This document shows positions 11,701 to 24,110 of a stretch of 64,000 nt of DNA, piece after piece. Each line of letters opens with the position of its first letter. The stretch's first letter is position 1. A program made the position numbers and the translations under genes. The stretch is from positions 98,944,501-99,008,500 of the forward strand of contig NC_060213.1 of the NCBI RefSeq assembly GCF_021130785.1, given 5' to 3'. The notes below the pieces were generated by a model. The model was not told the origin of the DNA and did no database searches. It saw only the letters and a list, made by a program, of their open reading frames with translations. Source of the DNA: Homalodisca vitripennis. Its lineage: Eukaryota; Arthropoda; Insecta; Hemiptera; Cicadellidae.

Positions 11701-12234
11701 GTTAGCATAGGTGTAATTGGGATACTAACTAATTGGGATAGTGTTTTCTTGTTAGAATCGCACTTTAGCCTGTGCTGGTGTGACCTGTGATTGTGATTCT
11801 CATCCTCGTCAATTGTTCCCGGGATACATTCTGTGCATTAACAATGTCTGGACTGGAGTCCAATAAGTTTGATGGTATATTTGGATCCTTGTATTTTTAT
11901 TCTTTTCTTCTTTCTGTTCTTTATTTTTGTATTTATTAATAACCTCATCCCGACTTGACGAACACGAACAAAAGAGATTTCAATGTAGGATGAATTTAAA
12001 TGTACTTGTTACTGTTACCTAGTGCATAGGTTTATTTTTGAAATTACTTGAGATACCAAACATATAGTTTTTTATTATATCCAGTTGTGCTTCTCTGTTC
12101 GCAATGTTTTATATAGGTAATGATTAAGCTGAAAATAGTTTTATGTCTGTAAAACTGAATTCTCTTTTTTATTGTGTTAGAAATGGTGGTAGGAAAAGAT
12201 TTAAATATAATAATGTTGGACTGCAAATATCTCA

Positions 12235-12590
12235 AATCTTAAAACTAATATTTATTTAAAATGCTTTTCCCGCACGCTCCCTGTGAGGCACATTGGGATA
12301 CATTCCATTTTTGTATCGATATTTTTACTGGAATAAAGGATTTTGAGCTTGAATACGCTTGTGCAAAATCCTTGATAAGGGACACTTCTCAAGAGCTACT
12401 ATGAACGATACGCGAACAACACTTGTAAGTTAGAAAATACAAATATGATTAACCTTGACATTTGTTACTAGTCAGCTCCATGTTCTCATATATCTCCAAA
12501 TCTGTCTATGTGGAGTCCTCATCCGAATTATATTGTTAGGGGGGAATACCAAAGTCTAGACTTCCAGATACCTGTAGGTTGAGTTTCAAG
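12235..12590. repeat. Recurring non-coding module, copy 2
   Basis: This is the second copy of the module first seen at 10620-11050, with the same ordered landmarks (a CCCTGTGAGGCACATTGGGA string, a TATCGATA string, GAATAAAGGATTTTGAGC, and a final CTTCCAGATACCTG). It is paralogous to 57030-57380. Confidence 0.6.
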
Positions 12591-14722
12591 TATGGATACA
12601 TTAAAATTAAATGTATTGCTTGCCAAAATGTATAATATAATTAAAGACAAACAACTCTTAACCTTACATTACGATTTAAAGAACACAAGAAAACATTTTA
12701 TTTTGGAAATTGGGTTTTACCAATATAGAAGTAAATATGAAACAATGAAGTATTACTATATTATTATTAATAGTCTACAATTATTTATAATTTTTAATTA
12801 TTTTCTTATAGTTTAAATAATTTCTAGTATTATAATAGAACTTTCTTTGTCCTACTAAGTCACTTAGCCGTTCTTATTAAATAAAGCATGTTACAAATTG
12901 TTGTACTTATATAGTAAATAAAACTTCCTATATACCTATATTATCTTTGAATTTTGTAATTACTACCTGTCCTGAGTAGTAAAAGATTAAATTATGTCCT
13001 GAAACCTTATCAGTCATACTACAACAACGGATTGTGTCAGGGGTTAAAGGGTTTTCTTCATGTACTAAAACTTTATTTGTTTGCCTTATGTATTGTACCA
13101 ATTCAGGTGAGAATGGAAGAAAATATTATACGGCATTATGCTCGACCATCGTTCATATGCTGTAAGCGAATAAAACTAGTATTTGAAAAAAAGTCCATAA
13201 TTGAGCAACAAGAAAACGAGCATAGGATTTTTAAGATAATATAAACGTGTAGGATTTGCTGTTCAACACCGTAATTCATGCATGATTTAAACCATGTTAA
13301 TACTATCCTATGTAGTGAGGTCATTTGTGACTGTGGTTATCCACGATACACCGTTAAAATCAAAGTTTTGAGTGTTGCACATTTCGTAGAGTCTTGTCGT
13401 TAAACAATAGCAACTCATATTGGAAGAGTAAAAAGCAGTTGGGCAGAAACAAAGACGGTTCAATAATATATTGTTACAATATTACTTATAACGTTAAGGT
13501 AGTACTAGAACCAATTGGTCTGTAAGACAAAAATAATTTTCTTAATTTAGATACGAGTGTTCAAAACATTTTTGAACTATTATATTTGAGTAAGAAGTAA
13601 AGAAATTATTAACCTATTCAGGATTTGCTGTGCTAATAATTAGTTCCTAATTAAGGCATTCCGCCCACTGTGCACAACCTTCAACTATCAACATAGTTAA
13701 GTTTTTCAGATATTTCTGTGAGGTGATTTCAGTTCTATATTGTGTCCTAAAGTAAAATATCTTTGAAACGGCCAGTCTTCAATAAAGAAGAAATCCTAAT
13801 AAAAATAAGTCCAATGGTTTTGTACACCCAACTGGGCTCTTAAATCGAGAGGAATCGAAGTCGAAATAAAAATTCACCGCTAAATTCTCATAGGGTTAGC
13901 TCAAAGAACAAGTTTGCATAGACACGCGATCTAATTGCGTGTTGGTCTTCACATGGTAAGAGGGATTCTAAAAGGGTGACCGTGCTCTTTATTCGTAACT
14001 TTATCTAAGGTGCTCGCGTGGAGAAGCAGCAAATTTTCGCAGCAACACATATCTTAGGACAGGATGTGGATGGTAAACAATAACATTACCTTACCTAAAT
14101 ACCGCATTTAGCAAATTTCAGACTTTGTTAATTAGACGGTGGTTTGAGAAAAACAAACCGCACCACTTGAATAAAATATTTTACTTCCGTTAATTTAATA
14201 TTTTTTTACTCTACTCCTAAGCGAGATATATTTGATTTTGTTTAATTACTAATCTTAAATTAAGCAAACCTTACTAAATTATTCCATGTAGGAAAGTGTT
14301 TCTTAAATTAAAATAGAAATGTTTAATCTATAGTTTTTCTTGGCTGTCAAAGAATGTTCCGAAGGATAACACTTTGATCTCACCTAAAAACCATACAAAA
14401 TTTTAAAATGCTGTTCATAACTAAGTGTATTATAAATATTACCCTGAAAGACTATTTTACTCGTAAGCTATATCTTTCTAAAGTGTGCAAATGCTTCTCA
14501 GCGGGAATAGCAGTAGGTATGATTAATAATCCTTTTAATAAAAGGCCGTAGAATTAATGAAAGCAAAATTACTTCATATATAATAGGTTTGACGACATTG
14601 ACAGGTATTCAATAAAATCCAAACTATAAGGTAAAACGCAATACGTTATTATTAAGTCAATATTTATAGTAAAAGTCCACTGGTATTAGAGTCAACTGTG
14701 ACACATGTCTACACAAAGTAGG

Positions 14723-14739
14723 AATCACTTAGAGTGATT
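14723..14739. promoter_or_regulatory. Conserved dyad 185 bp upstream of GR-3 start
   Basis: This is the perfect dyad AATCACTTAGAGTGATT. The distance to the ATG (185 bp) equals that in GR-5, whereas the A-type genes share a distance of 166 bp. Confidence 0.4.
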
Positions 14740-14907
14740 GAATTATTGTACTAATATGTAGAATTGCATGACAACGAGTGGCACATCAGTTATGAAATAC
14801 TTCTATGAGAAGTTTCTAAATTCATACAGAACTATATATTTGTTGCCAACTCTGACTGATGAGTAGTGAAGTAACACGGCAAAACACCATTCGCACAATT
14901 CTTCCAA

Positions 14908-16098
14908 ATGCAGGTTTTTCCAAAAGGAGCAATTTTAACCAGCCGTGTTTTTGGGGGATATCTTCTGACCAGCTGGTTTGTGCCAAACGAGGGGCAAGAA
15001 TTGAGATTTTCTCTATCATGGTTCACATGGAGTTTGATCTCAACAGCAGCTCAAGCGACACTCCCGTATTATTGGGTGTATCTCCAATACCTAAATACAC
15101 TAGTTACCTTGTCCTCTTATTGGACCACCAATACTACCACAGCTATAATGATTCTGGAATATACCTATATGTCATTGAAATCAGTCGTTGTCTTTGTCAG
15201 CAATATCAGAAAATATCAGTTCTTTGTCAACTTCCACAAAATAGTGGAGAATGTCGAGGACACTTGGAAAGTTATTAGGCATCGGCTATCGGAGTCCAGA
15301 ATAAACATCAGTAACCTAGTAGCCTTTGTTGTCACTGCAGCTCTTGTTACGTACGATGTAGCTAAATGGGGAGTAACTACAATAATCGAGCTGTAAAATC
15401 AAGTAATGATTTCAATATGTTATGTGTCTTACTTAGCTAATATATTTCGACTGACTTCTTTATTTGTTAATTTCATCGATGTCACTGAATATCTGTCTAA
15501 AAGTTTTAAATACATCAGCATCAGGATCGAGCAGGAACTAGCCCGTCAGTGTTTCGGACGACTAATGGAAAATCAGTATATGCCATATATTGAAATATCA
15601 CAAGAAAGTTCTAACTCACAAAAGTGTGAGGTGATGAAGATCTACTGGTTACTGGTCGATGCTGTACACTAGGCGAATGCCTTCTATTGCGATCAGCTAA
15701 AGGTCACTACCTCATATTTGTTCTTCAGTATCGTGTTCAACCTATAATATTCTGTCTTGAGTTATGAGTCAGGTGACTACATAGAGTTTATATGTGCGTC
15801 CATCTGGGCTTTGGCTAGCATTAGTTACATGGTGGTGATGGTTCGATCTGCCACTGATGTCACTAAGTCGGCTGACAGGACTATGATGATTATCTGCAAG
15901 ACGATCCACAAGGATATTGATCCTGCTATGAGGACAAAGTTGGAGAGGTTCCTTCTACAAGTAAAAAACAATAGACCGACATTTTGTGGACTGCATATCT
16001 TCAAAATTAAAAAAGATATCCTAACTAAAATGGCAGGAGCAGTAACCACTTATTTGGTAATTCTGCTTCAGTTCCAGAATCAGAACAAGGAGAGTTAA
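14908..16098 (+). pseudogene. GR-3: gustatory receptor with three in-frame stops
   Basis: This B-type receptor is colinear with GR-2 and ends in TYLVILLQFQNQ. The reading frame is maintained from ATG 14908 to TAA 16096-16098. A 9-bp in-frame deletion near 15630 replaces the VESLMD region. Three nonsense codons interrupt it: codon 163 (TAA at 15394-15396), codon 255 (TAG at 15670-15672) and codon 280 (TAA at 15745-15747). Frame preservation over about 1.2 kb suggests a young pseudogene. Stop-codon readthrough, known in some insect chemoreceptor genes, is a less likely alternative because three stops would have to be read. The dyad element upstream is intact. Confidence 0.87.
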
Positions 16099-16891
16099 AC
16101 CTTGAATGACATATGAGTTAAAATATGTCATTATATTGCTGTTACTTAATCTAACATAACTGTTATAGCTACTTCTTTTGTGTACACACGAATTACTGAT
16201 GTCACAAAATTATGATTTGTGGAAAGAAAAGCAAGTATTTTATAATAAGTATGTTTACAGGCTATTGAATCAATTTTCGTGTATTATGAGTAAAATGCGA
16301 ATTTAACCCGCTTTGGTATGACCTCTACTGATGGTTTTATGTTTTCTGTTACTAGTTTGAATATTTTTAAGAAACCCGTGCATACCTATTCATTATGGGA
16401 ATTAATACAACTATACGAAAATGAAAAGAAATAACCTTGTTGGTGTTCAACGTTCTTACTTTTAACTTAGAAAATAGTAGGTAACAGAAGACAGAACCCT
16501 CTCTCTATAAGTTGTAAGATTTCCAAGCAGTGCTTACCTAAAGACTTTACAAGTTAAAGAAAGTTTACATCGGCGGATTAACTTCGGTTGACGTTGGTTT
16601 TATTTCTTTTATAATTACTTCTTAATTATTTGTCATTGGCCATGTTTAAATGAATAAAGCTAAGACATTAAAACAAAGGATGTAGAACAATTGATTTCCG
16701 CATTTATTATACACAGGTTTTCTTTTAATATATGTACACTTTTATAAACAAAATAATTTAACTTTTCTTTCTAAAAAATATTTTGTGTTAAAATTTAATT
16801 TAATTTATTTTTATTATAATTACTTGTTATATATTATTGATTTTTTATATATTATTTAATTATACAATGTAATTTTTATATTATTGTTTTG

Positions 16892-17359
16892 ACGTGACAA
16901 CGTCTTAAATTAGGTTGCGGCTCGAGTCACTCATGAAAAAGTGTAACGCCCGGTAACGTTACGATGCCCGTCCAGTGGGTCCGCCGCACGGGATGAGCAC
17001 GGGATAAAGCAGATAACTATGTTTATTCGTGAAAATGTGGAGTGCTTAGATTCGTCATTTACAACAACTACAACAATAAAGGTAAATAATTGTACACTGA
17101 TATTTCATTATCGTAAACTATGATTGATTGATTAATTGTTAGATTGACAAAAAAGTTGAGAAACTGAGTTTATAGGTTATGTCATACTATTGACAAATGT
17201 TGATAGTGTTAAGTAAATTATTAGTTTAAATCACTCTGCAATCAATCGTAATTCAGTCGATTGAGAAGAAACAGCGCGTATTGCTAGTCAAACATTTAAA
17301 ATAACAAATTATAAAATGTTGTTTATAATTTCTCTACCGAGAAAAAGACGTTGTCACGT
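16892..17359. mobile_element. Small non-autonomous TIR element (MITE-like)
   Basis: The 15-bp sequence ACGTGACAACGTCTT at 16892 is matched by its exact reverse complement at 17345-17359. The paralogous site near 61905-61925 lacks the whole segment, confirming an insertion. The extra sequence runs on to about 17398, so the true right end could lie beyond the inner repeat. It carries a GC-rich portion (16915-17015) and no open frame. The superfamily is unassigned. Confidence 0.6.
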
Positions 17360-18049
17360 AAAATCTTCGCCCGTAAAACCGACTTTACAGGCAACCATAA
17401 TTTTTTTTTTTATTATCTTTTATTTCTTATTTGTTGTTTAAAACACTTTCCTCATCGTGTTAGGTTATTTATTGAGTATAACTAACAAATTCTTCTGTAA
17501 ATTTATTATTTCTGAGTTTAAAAAGTAACTCACCACTGATTAATAATTTTGTCTCCAGGCGCTATTGACGCGGATTCATTACATGAGTGTATGGCAAAAA
17601 TTGCCTCGCAATTAATGAAGGTAAATAGTATGTGTATGGAATGGAATGGTATTATTATTTATCATGTCACCAAATCTTGTTTATTCTTGTTTTAGTCTTT
17701 CATTTTTTAAATTTTAAAATATTGATTTATTACATTGCTTCAGTTACATTATTTTAATTTTAGTTCTTTACAGTTTATGACTTGTTATAGGCCTTTTCGT
17801 CTTTATAGTTTATACAACTATAATTGTTATTATTATTTTAATATTGTCAATATGGTTACCTAGTACACGACTTTTTACTATTAGCTATGCCAAACAAATA
17901 GTTGTTATTACCAAGTGTCAGTTTTGTATTTGGAAAGTTGTATATAATCATTACGCTGAAAATACTATTAGTCTATAAAATTTAATTCTATTTTTGAAAT
18001 TAAATGATATCCAAAAATTGTTGTGGTGGAAGTTTGAAATATTCTGCTG

Positions 18050-18460
18050 TTGGACTGCAAATGATTTAAACCTTGTAGTGATATTTCTGTCTACTAGTTT
18101 TCTCGCACGCGCCCTGTGAGCCGCATTGTGATCTGTGGAGCTTAGGTATCGATATGTTTGCTTGAATAAAGAGTTTGAACTTCTTGGGCACAAATACTCA
18201 ATAATGGGTATTCATTGAGAGTTGAAATAAACAATACGTAAATCAGCTATAAGTTAGAAAATACCATAATTGTCATTATTATGATAGACCGATTATTTGG
18301 AATTTTGTTACTAGGGTGTTCGCCAGATATGTCCAAATCAGCATATATTGACTCCTCATCCGAGTTATTATTTTACTGGGGAGAAGGGCCAAGTATAGTC
18401 TTCAAGATACCTGGAAGTTAGGTTCTAAGTTAGCATATACTACAATCAAATATACTAATT
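18050..18460. repeat. Recurring non-coding module, copy 3 (B-type block)
   Basis: This is the same module as at 10620-11050, with 'CGCGCCCTGTGAG', GGTATCGATATG, GAATAAAGAGTTTGAAC and 'CCAGATATGTCCAAATCAG' in order. Its presence behind a B-type receptor ties the A and B blocks to a common ancestral unit. The partner copy near 62560-62780 has lost the middle part. Confidence 0.6.
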
Positions 18461-18843
18461 GCTAACTTTTGTAATGTGTGAACTGACACAGAACTATAAA
18501 CCATAATTTACCACCACTTAATCAAAGCAGGAAGACATTTTATGACAAAAATTGAATTTTACCAATCTCACAACACATATGAAACAAATATTACTTAATT
18601 TTTTCTCGTGTTATTATTATTATTATTATTATCACTGTTAACTCATTTAGCTGGTGTTATTTAGTGGACCATGAACGTTGTTCTTAGACTGTTCCAAAAA
18701 TAAACATTCTGTATACCTATCTTTTTTAATTTGTAATTCATACCTATCCTTGGCTGTAAAATTGAAGTAATGTCCTGGAACCTAATTACTGTACTCGACT
18801 TACAATCAACCGCTTATGTCGGAGATTAAAGGGCCCTCCTGGA

Positions 18844-21108
18844 AAACTAAAATTTATAAGGGAAGTCGGATGACCCTATCTCGCAAATGTTAATTTGTAT
18901 GATTTCAAGTACACATTACAATCAAACTATAAAAGCTATCTTAAGGTTTTTTTTAATTTTAAAGAGCATCATTTACCCTACATTTAAGGCACAGGAAATT
19001 TAAATATAGTATTCAAAAAGATTTTTTTTTAAATTCTATATAGAAATTGCTTTGATTTTATGGAAACAAAGTGATTTAAAATTTATAATACAAAGAAGTA
19101 CTAAAAAAGCTCTATTTAAAATATTTACTGAAACATGAAAAACAAATTAAAAAAATATATTTTAATATCTCTAATAAATTACATGAAAAACCTAAAACTA
19201 ATATTTAAGAATTTTATTGTTTTGTGAGGCCTGATCTTCTTCAGACACACCACAAAAATTTAATGTAATTTAACAGTGACCAATATAAGCTCCATCTACA
19301 GCAATATCTCTAATGGTTCCAGAGTTATGTGTACCGAAAGTTTTACAAATATAACCTTAGGAAAATTTAAATTAAAGTCTAGGCTAGTCTAAATTCTTTT
19401 GTTAATCATCCTTAGAACATTTCAGCTCCATAAGCGGGCTGATCTGCACCTCCCTCTTCTTCATACATGTCTTCCAACTTCCTTTTTGCTGCTTCCTTTC
19501 TACGAAATTTGTTTGTATCTAATATATTGCTTTTATTCTAGTGCTATTAGCCACAATAAAAGTGCATTGTGTTTATTGTGCTAAAACTAAGACGACCCTT
19601 GCCTCCTATTGTTTTCCCAACAGCCAAGAGAGTTTTACACATTTCTTTCTTTAGGGACCTAAGTCTACATCCCATCCGTTTCTGCATGTGCCCTATACAT
19701 TCTTTTTTTTCAATCTCATAATCTGGACCATAAGGTTTTTCATTTGAAACTGTACTATAGGATGCACTGTCACCATCCCCTAGATAGTATTTATATCTAA
19801 CACCATACTTAGCCTCCGACTCTTGAAACATTTCTAAGACGCCTATCACCTCCATCCCTCCATTTGACCCCTGATAATTAGCCACACGACTAGCACCATG
19901 GTTACCTTGCACTCTCTCCTTACACCTGCAATGTTTGCTGAAAATCTTTATGTCAAGCACTTTGCATGCATCCCCCCCAATGGCACTGACAATCCCGTTC
20001 AGAGAAGAACGACCGCGTCTCTGCCATGAGCCATCAAAAATTGCTGTTAGGTCATTTTCATTATCATTATCTTCTACTGCCTGTGTTACAGCTCTTTCCA
20101 TTGAATATTCTCTCACCTCCTTGGCAGCTTTTAGTAAAACATTGGTGTAGTATTTGAAAGCAACGGGTTTAGGTTGGTTCATAATTCCGCATACTATTTT
20201 CGCTGCCTGCTCTACTTTCCCAATTCTTCTAAAAGCGTAAGCCGTTCTAACGATGATTTCAGATTTCCCAGTAGGTAATTTACTACTGTTATAACAACTT
20301 ATTTCAAAATTACAAGAGTTACACTTCATATGCAATTTTACTTGTAACCCTTGTCTGTTACATGTACATATTTAGTGACAGAGACCCTCCGCACTTTACA
20401 CAAACCGCGATATCACAAAACATGTTTTCTAAATGGCCTAGATTTATTATATAATTAGGCCTATCAAATACATCTCCTATATAGTCATCATACTTGCCTA
20501 ATGATGTCCTTAGTTTCTTTTTTGAAGAGCTTTCCTTAGTACTAATATTGTCAGATGGTGGATTTTGGTGATGGCCTAGGCCTACCTGTGTGGAGCTGGC
20601 AATCGGTTCATTGTTGTTGATATTTATAATTTTACCACCTGGGTCATGAGTACCATGAAATACATGTTTACGTTTGTAAAACACTTTTATTCTAGGCATT
20701 ATTACTAAAAATTACTTGTAATAATAATATTTGAAAAGAAAACACAATTTGAAACTCACTTTGCACTAATAAAATAGTAAACAACAACAACAACAGAAAC
20801 AGGTGACAGTCAATATACAGACTAGTGACAGACTGTCAGACTGAGTAAACATTATTGCCAACATAGCCTTCCCAGTGAAATGAAAAAATAAAGTCAGAAT
20901 TAGTGGTATATGTAACAAAATGCAAATTACTGAAGCATTGACCGCGGCAATAAGAATAAAATGTGCGTGCACTGAGTTACCAAAACTCGAATAGAAAAAT
21001 AAATAATGATAAGAAATTCATAAATGAGGTATCAAATGAAACAGAAAATCAGTAAAATAAAATAACATTAAAAACTGAAAATTGAAAATTTTGACTATTT
21101 AAGTCATC
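18844..21108 (-). mobile_element. Mutator-like element, defective
   Basis: An insertion of about 2.27 kb is defined by comparison with the empty paralogous site at 63160-63200, where the flanks ('AAAACTAACATTTATTAGTG' and then 'GATATATGCGTACTGCATGA') adjoin directly. The ends read TCGGATGAC at about 18851 and its complement GTCATCCGA at about 21103, giving very short TIRs. I cannot delimit a clean 8-9 bp target duplication. It carries the transposase pseudogene below. Non-coding stretches within it (18850-19400, 20700-21100) show nothing else. Confidence 0.7.
19412..20699 (-). pseudogene. Mutator-like transposase, frameshifted and internally deleted
   Basis: Read on the minus strand. The N-terminal part (20699-20358, Met-Pro-Arg start) ends at a premature stop in a CVKCGGSL zinc-binding region. 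The frame resumes at about 20360 and runs to 19547 with KCNSCNFE, then DGSWQRRGRSSLNG (first catalytic Asp region), CRCK, YLGDGDSAS (second Asp) and the ECIGHMQKRMG motif, all typical of the insect Mutator-like transposase domain. It stops after TIGGKGRLSFSTINT. A C-terminal tail, RRKEAAKRKLEDMYEEEGG to YGAEMF, follows at about 19510-19412, so roughly 170 residues expected between are missing. It is a DDE transposase by family; this copy cannot be active. Confidence 0.75.
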
Positions 21109-21911
21109 CGATAATGTTTACCGATATACTGCATGATATTTTTTGCATAATGAATTTACATAGGTGGTACTATCTTTCTGTCTAGTTTCTAATTATCTAT
21201 ATTACTCAAAATTTTATCTATCATTTATTTACAAGTAGATTACGTTACAAATTACATAAGTAATAACAAAAGGTTTCCAAAGAACGTTTTAGGAAATTTG
21301 AGTGTTGTTTACTAAGGAAGTTAAGTTTTGATGAATAAGACATCCCCCATTTCAAATCAAATAACTGCATCCTTTATACTGATAAGACGACTAAGAATAT
21401 ATTGTTAAGAATACAAATGGTATCTATCACTATAGAACTTAAAAGTGAATGGAGATGGCATAAGGACTTTTTAAGACGAAAAAAAATAACTGGACATTAC
21501 CATTAGGCTCCTACTAATGGTTTACAATGGTTACGTTAGCTCGTAGGCAAAAATTAATAGATTTAAATAGCCTAAAGGAGCAAAATTGATTGCCAATGCC
21601 CTAAGAACGGTAAAGATTTCCGTTTATTTTCTAAGCTTATAATCATGATACAACAGCCGCCGTCATATAATACTGTAGTCACAAAATTAATGCAGCGTGC
21701 ATACAGTATCATGCAGTATTATATGAGTAGAAGTAGTACTGTAGTACTGAAACTCTTCTGCGAAGTCCTCAAATGATTTTACAATAAGTATTCTATGAAA
21801 AGCACTAGAAATATAAGAAACAAACTTGATAGCATCAAGATTGCAACTTAAAAGGTCTTATAGATATTTTTCCCATGTAACCAAGTACACAATACCAACC
21901 CTCAGTCCACT
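21109..21911. other. Non-coding spacer
   Basis: The first ~170 bases match 63180-63330 (end of the GR-B downstream block). The remainder, about 21280-21911, has no paralogue in the window and no feature I can support. The join to the block beginning at 21912 is a duplication breakpoint. Confidence 0.5.
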
Positions 21912-22016
21912 TACAACCAAATACAGGTATAACTATTCAATTTGGGTTTTTACCTAGGTACTTTTTAATCTCTATTACTTATCTCCGTACAAAACATTAT
22001 TAAAATATATTTAACC

Positions 22017-22275
22017 TTCAGCCAAATGGCGCAGTATAGCGGATACGGCGGTTATCGCGAGATAACCTGATGAAGCAACGTCGAGCGTGGCCGCTGCTTG
22101 GATGGGTGACCGCTGAGCGATCCTGTCCTTGCAAGCGGCCCGCCTGCCCGGCCATTGGTGGTGGTTCGGAAGTCACCTTTAAGCCGTTGGTCCCTAGGTT
22201 AAGTGTTATAGTGGGCTTCTTAGCCCTAACTTCGCCTGGTAAAACAAGACATTCTTTACTTTTACTTTTTTTAAG
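22017..22275 (+). mobile_element. SINE with 5S rRNA-derived head
   Basis: This GC-rich 260-bp segment is absent from copy 1 of the block, where 'ATATATTTAAGCTTTGATAT' is continuous. It includes GAAGCAACGTCGAGCGTGG and GCTTGGATGGGTGACCGC, closely matching the internal-promoter part of 5S rRNA, which is the mark of SINE3-type elements transcribed by RNA polymerase III. A T-rich tail ends it. The open frame 22070-22300 is incidental. Confidence 0.75.
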
Positions 22276-24110
22276 GTTCGATATTCGGAATTATAGATAA
22301 CAACATTAGCATTAGGTTATTTGTTCCTGATCTTAATAAACGAGCTTTTAATTTCAAGTTTAAACCATTAATCTGCTATAGCACTGATGAAGGCATTCAT
22401 AATAGTATTATTTTGCACTTATTAGAATGTCATTAAAAATTTCTCCTAATAACAATTTTTGCGAGAAAATATAAAGTGAATTTTTTAAGTAATGTAGCCT
22501 AGCTCAGTTTTAACCTATTAAAAAATATACAAAACCTGCTTCATATTTATGAATATACTTATATATTCATAACAACGTATTTACGTTACGTATTTTAAAC
22601 ACATTTTTGACAAATAAGGACTCCAATAATTGTTTTCTAATAGTGTTATTCTTTACGTAATAGACAATTGGGCTGAAAGATATTTCTACTGATCATCACC
22701 GTACTGTTTTATTACTTTTGGTTAAGTTATTATCGTTATAGTTCAGTATTCATTAGTATGTTTAATTGCTTTGGTGGCTATTTGTTTCTATTTGAATTTC
22801 AATCCTTATCTCGTGTTTAGGTTATAGCTTAAAGTATTATTTATTAGTGTATGTATTTGGAAAAATAATGCTATATATTTTCATAAAATGCTTTCCACAT
22901 GATATTATAGGCCTTGCTTCATTTTGGTGTTCAGCTTGAGCACAAATTAAAATATTCCACACGAACAGGTTCAATATGTGATCAAGAATATTTTACTTTC
23001 TTTAAATAGGCACGCCAGAATGCTTTTGTACATTCAAATCGGTTGTTTCTGTTTCAAATGATGACGTCTGGTTCTCATCCCTTTTTACACATAGACCATT
23101 TACTCTAAAATTATTATAGTAACGCATTTATATGTTTATTCACCTCCACTACATTGTAATAGAATTTAAATAACCATCTTCTAAATAATTTTTTTATTGC
23201 TATATAAACACCAGTGGAGATTAAGAGACTGATAAAATTCGCCATTGTAGCGATTTAAATATTTTGTAATATTTTACATTTACAGAAATAAACATACGAT
23301 AATACCTAATGTTAATTTATAATATCCGTATATTTATAAGGACGATATTTAATTTAGATTAAGAAATTGAAAAACATTATCATTGAATTGAGTCTGTTAA
23401 GTAGTTTGTATTATGTTACATTTACTGAAATAAACATATTATACTTAATGTTAATTGATATAAGCCCTACATTTGTAAGCACTTTTTTAATTGATGTTTT
23501 TAACATTTAAGATACACAACCTTCTCCAAACTTATACTGTACCAAATTTGATTCATTATAAATCTTTTTCAAATTATTGTGTACTGTAAACTAATGCATA
23601 CTAAGACTACTTTTTAACAAAATTGAAAGTTACTGGACAAAAACAATTAGAGAAGTTACAGTATTTACAGCAGATATGTAATGATATCAAATTTGTGCGT
23701 TTAATATTATGACTTAAGAGATAGTTGTAGTGAATAAACCTTAAGTTTTAACTTATAATAACAATTTTAAACTTTATTTATATTGATCAGGCCTTATTAA
23801 AGATCTTATAATAATAAAATATGCTTATTTTAATATTTAAATAATAAAATAAATTCAAACCTTCAGATTTTTTTTCTGAATAAGCTATAAATATGATTAA
23901 AATAAATTTAAATCTTTAGGATTTTTATCCACCATTAGTATAAATTAAATATGAGGTCTTCAAATAGTTAAGGATATAATATTTTGGAACTTAAAATAGT
24001 ATGGCCGCCTGTACGGACGATTTAAAAACGATTTCGCTATGTCGGATCATAAAATATAGGCTATGATTAAGTATTAGTGTTTCTTGTTTGTTTGGTAATT
24101 TTAAATAACT

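Larger units (their letters stand above)
8028..14722. repeat. GR-A downstream block, copy 1 (no genes)
   Basis: This is about 6.7 kb of AT-rich non-coding DNA, alignable in order with 47275-59742 once the TEs there are removed. Many stretches are near-identical, for example 9200-9300 with 54370-54460, 11390-11600 with 56180-56390 and 13880-14100 with 58900-59120. Parts also resemble the region behind GR-3 (9990-10170 with 17450-17620), which points to an older A/B duplication. Open frames within it, such as 9550-9786, 12592-12816 and 13032-13244, are short and not preserved in the paralogue, so I do not call them genes. Confidence 0.8.
16099..18843. repeat. GR-B downstream block, copy 1 (no genes)
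   Basis: This is AT-rich non-coding DNA paralogous to 61124-63180. It differs by the small TIR element at 16.9-17.4 kb. Parts also match the GR-A downstream block. No supportable gene was found. Confidence 0.75.

Noticed and set aside
13032..13244. 70-aa open frame as a small gene
   Set aside because: The paralogous sequence at about 57850-58030 is interrupted by stops and shifts.
14908..16098. Calling GR-3 as two or three separate short genes
   Set aside because: The open pieces share one frame and align end to end with GR-2, so they are one gene split by nonsense codons.
22060..22200. Functional 5S rRNA gene
   Set aside because: Only the internal-promoter half resembles 5S; the rest diverges and a SINE body and T-rich tail follow.
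22070..22300. 76-aa GC-rich open frame
   Set aside because: It lies entirely within the 5S-derived SINE and its tail.
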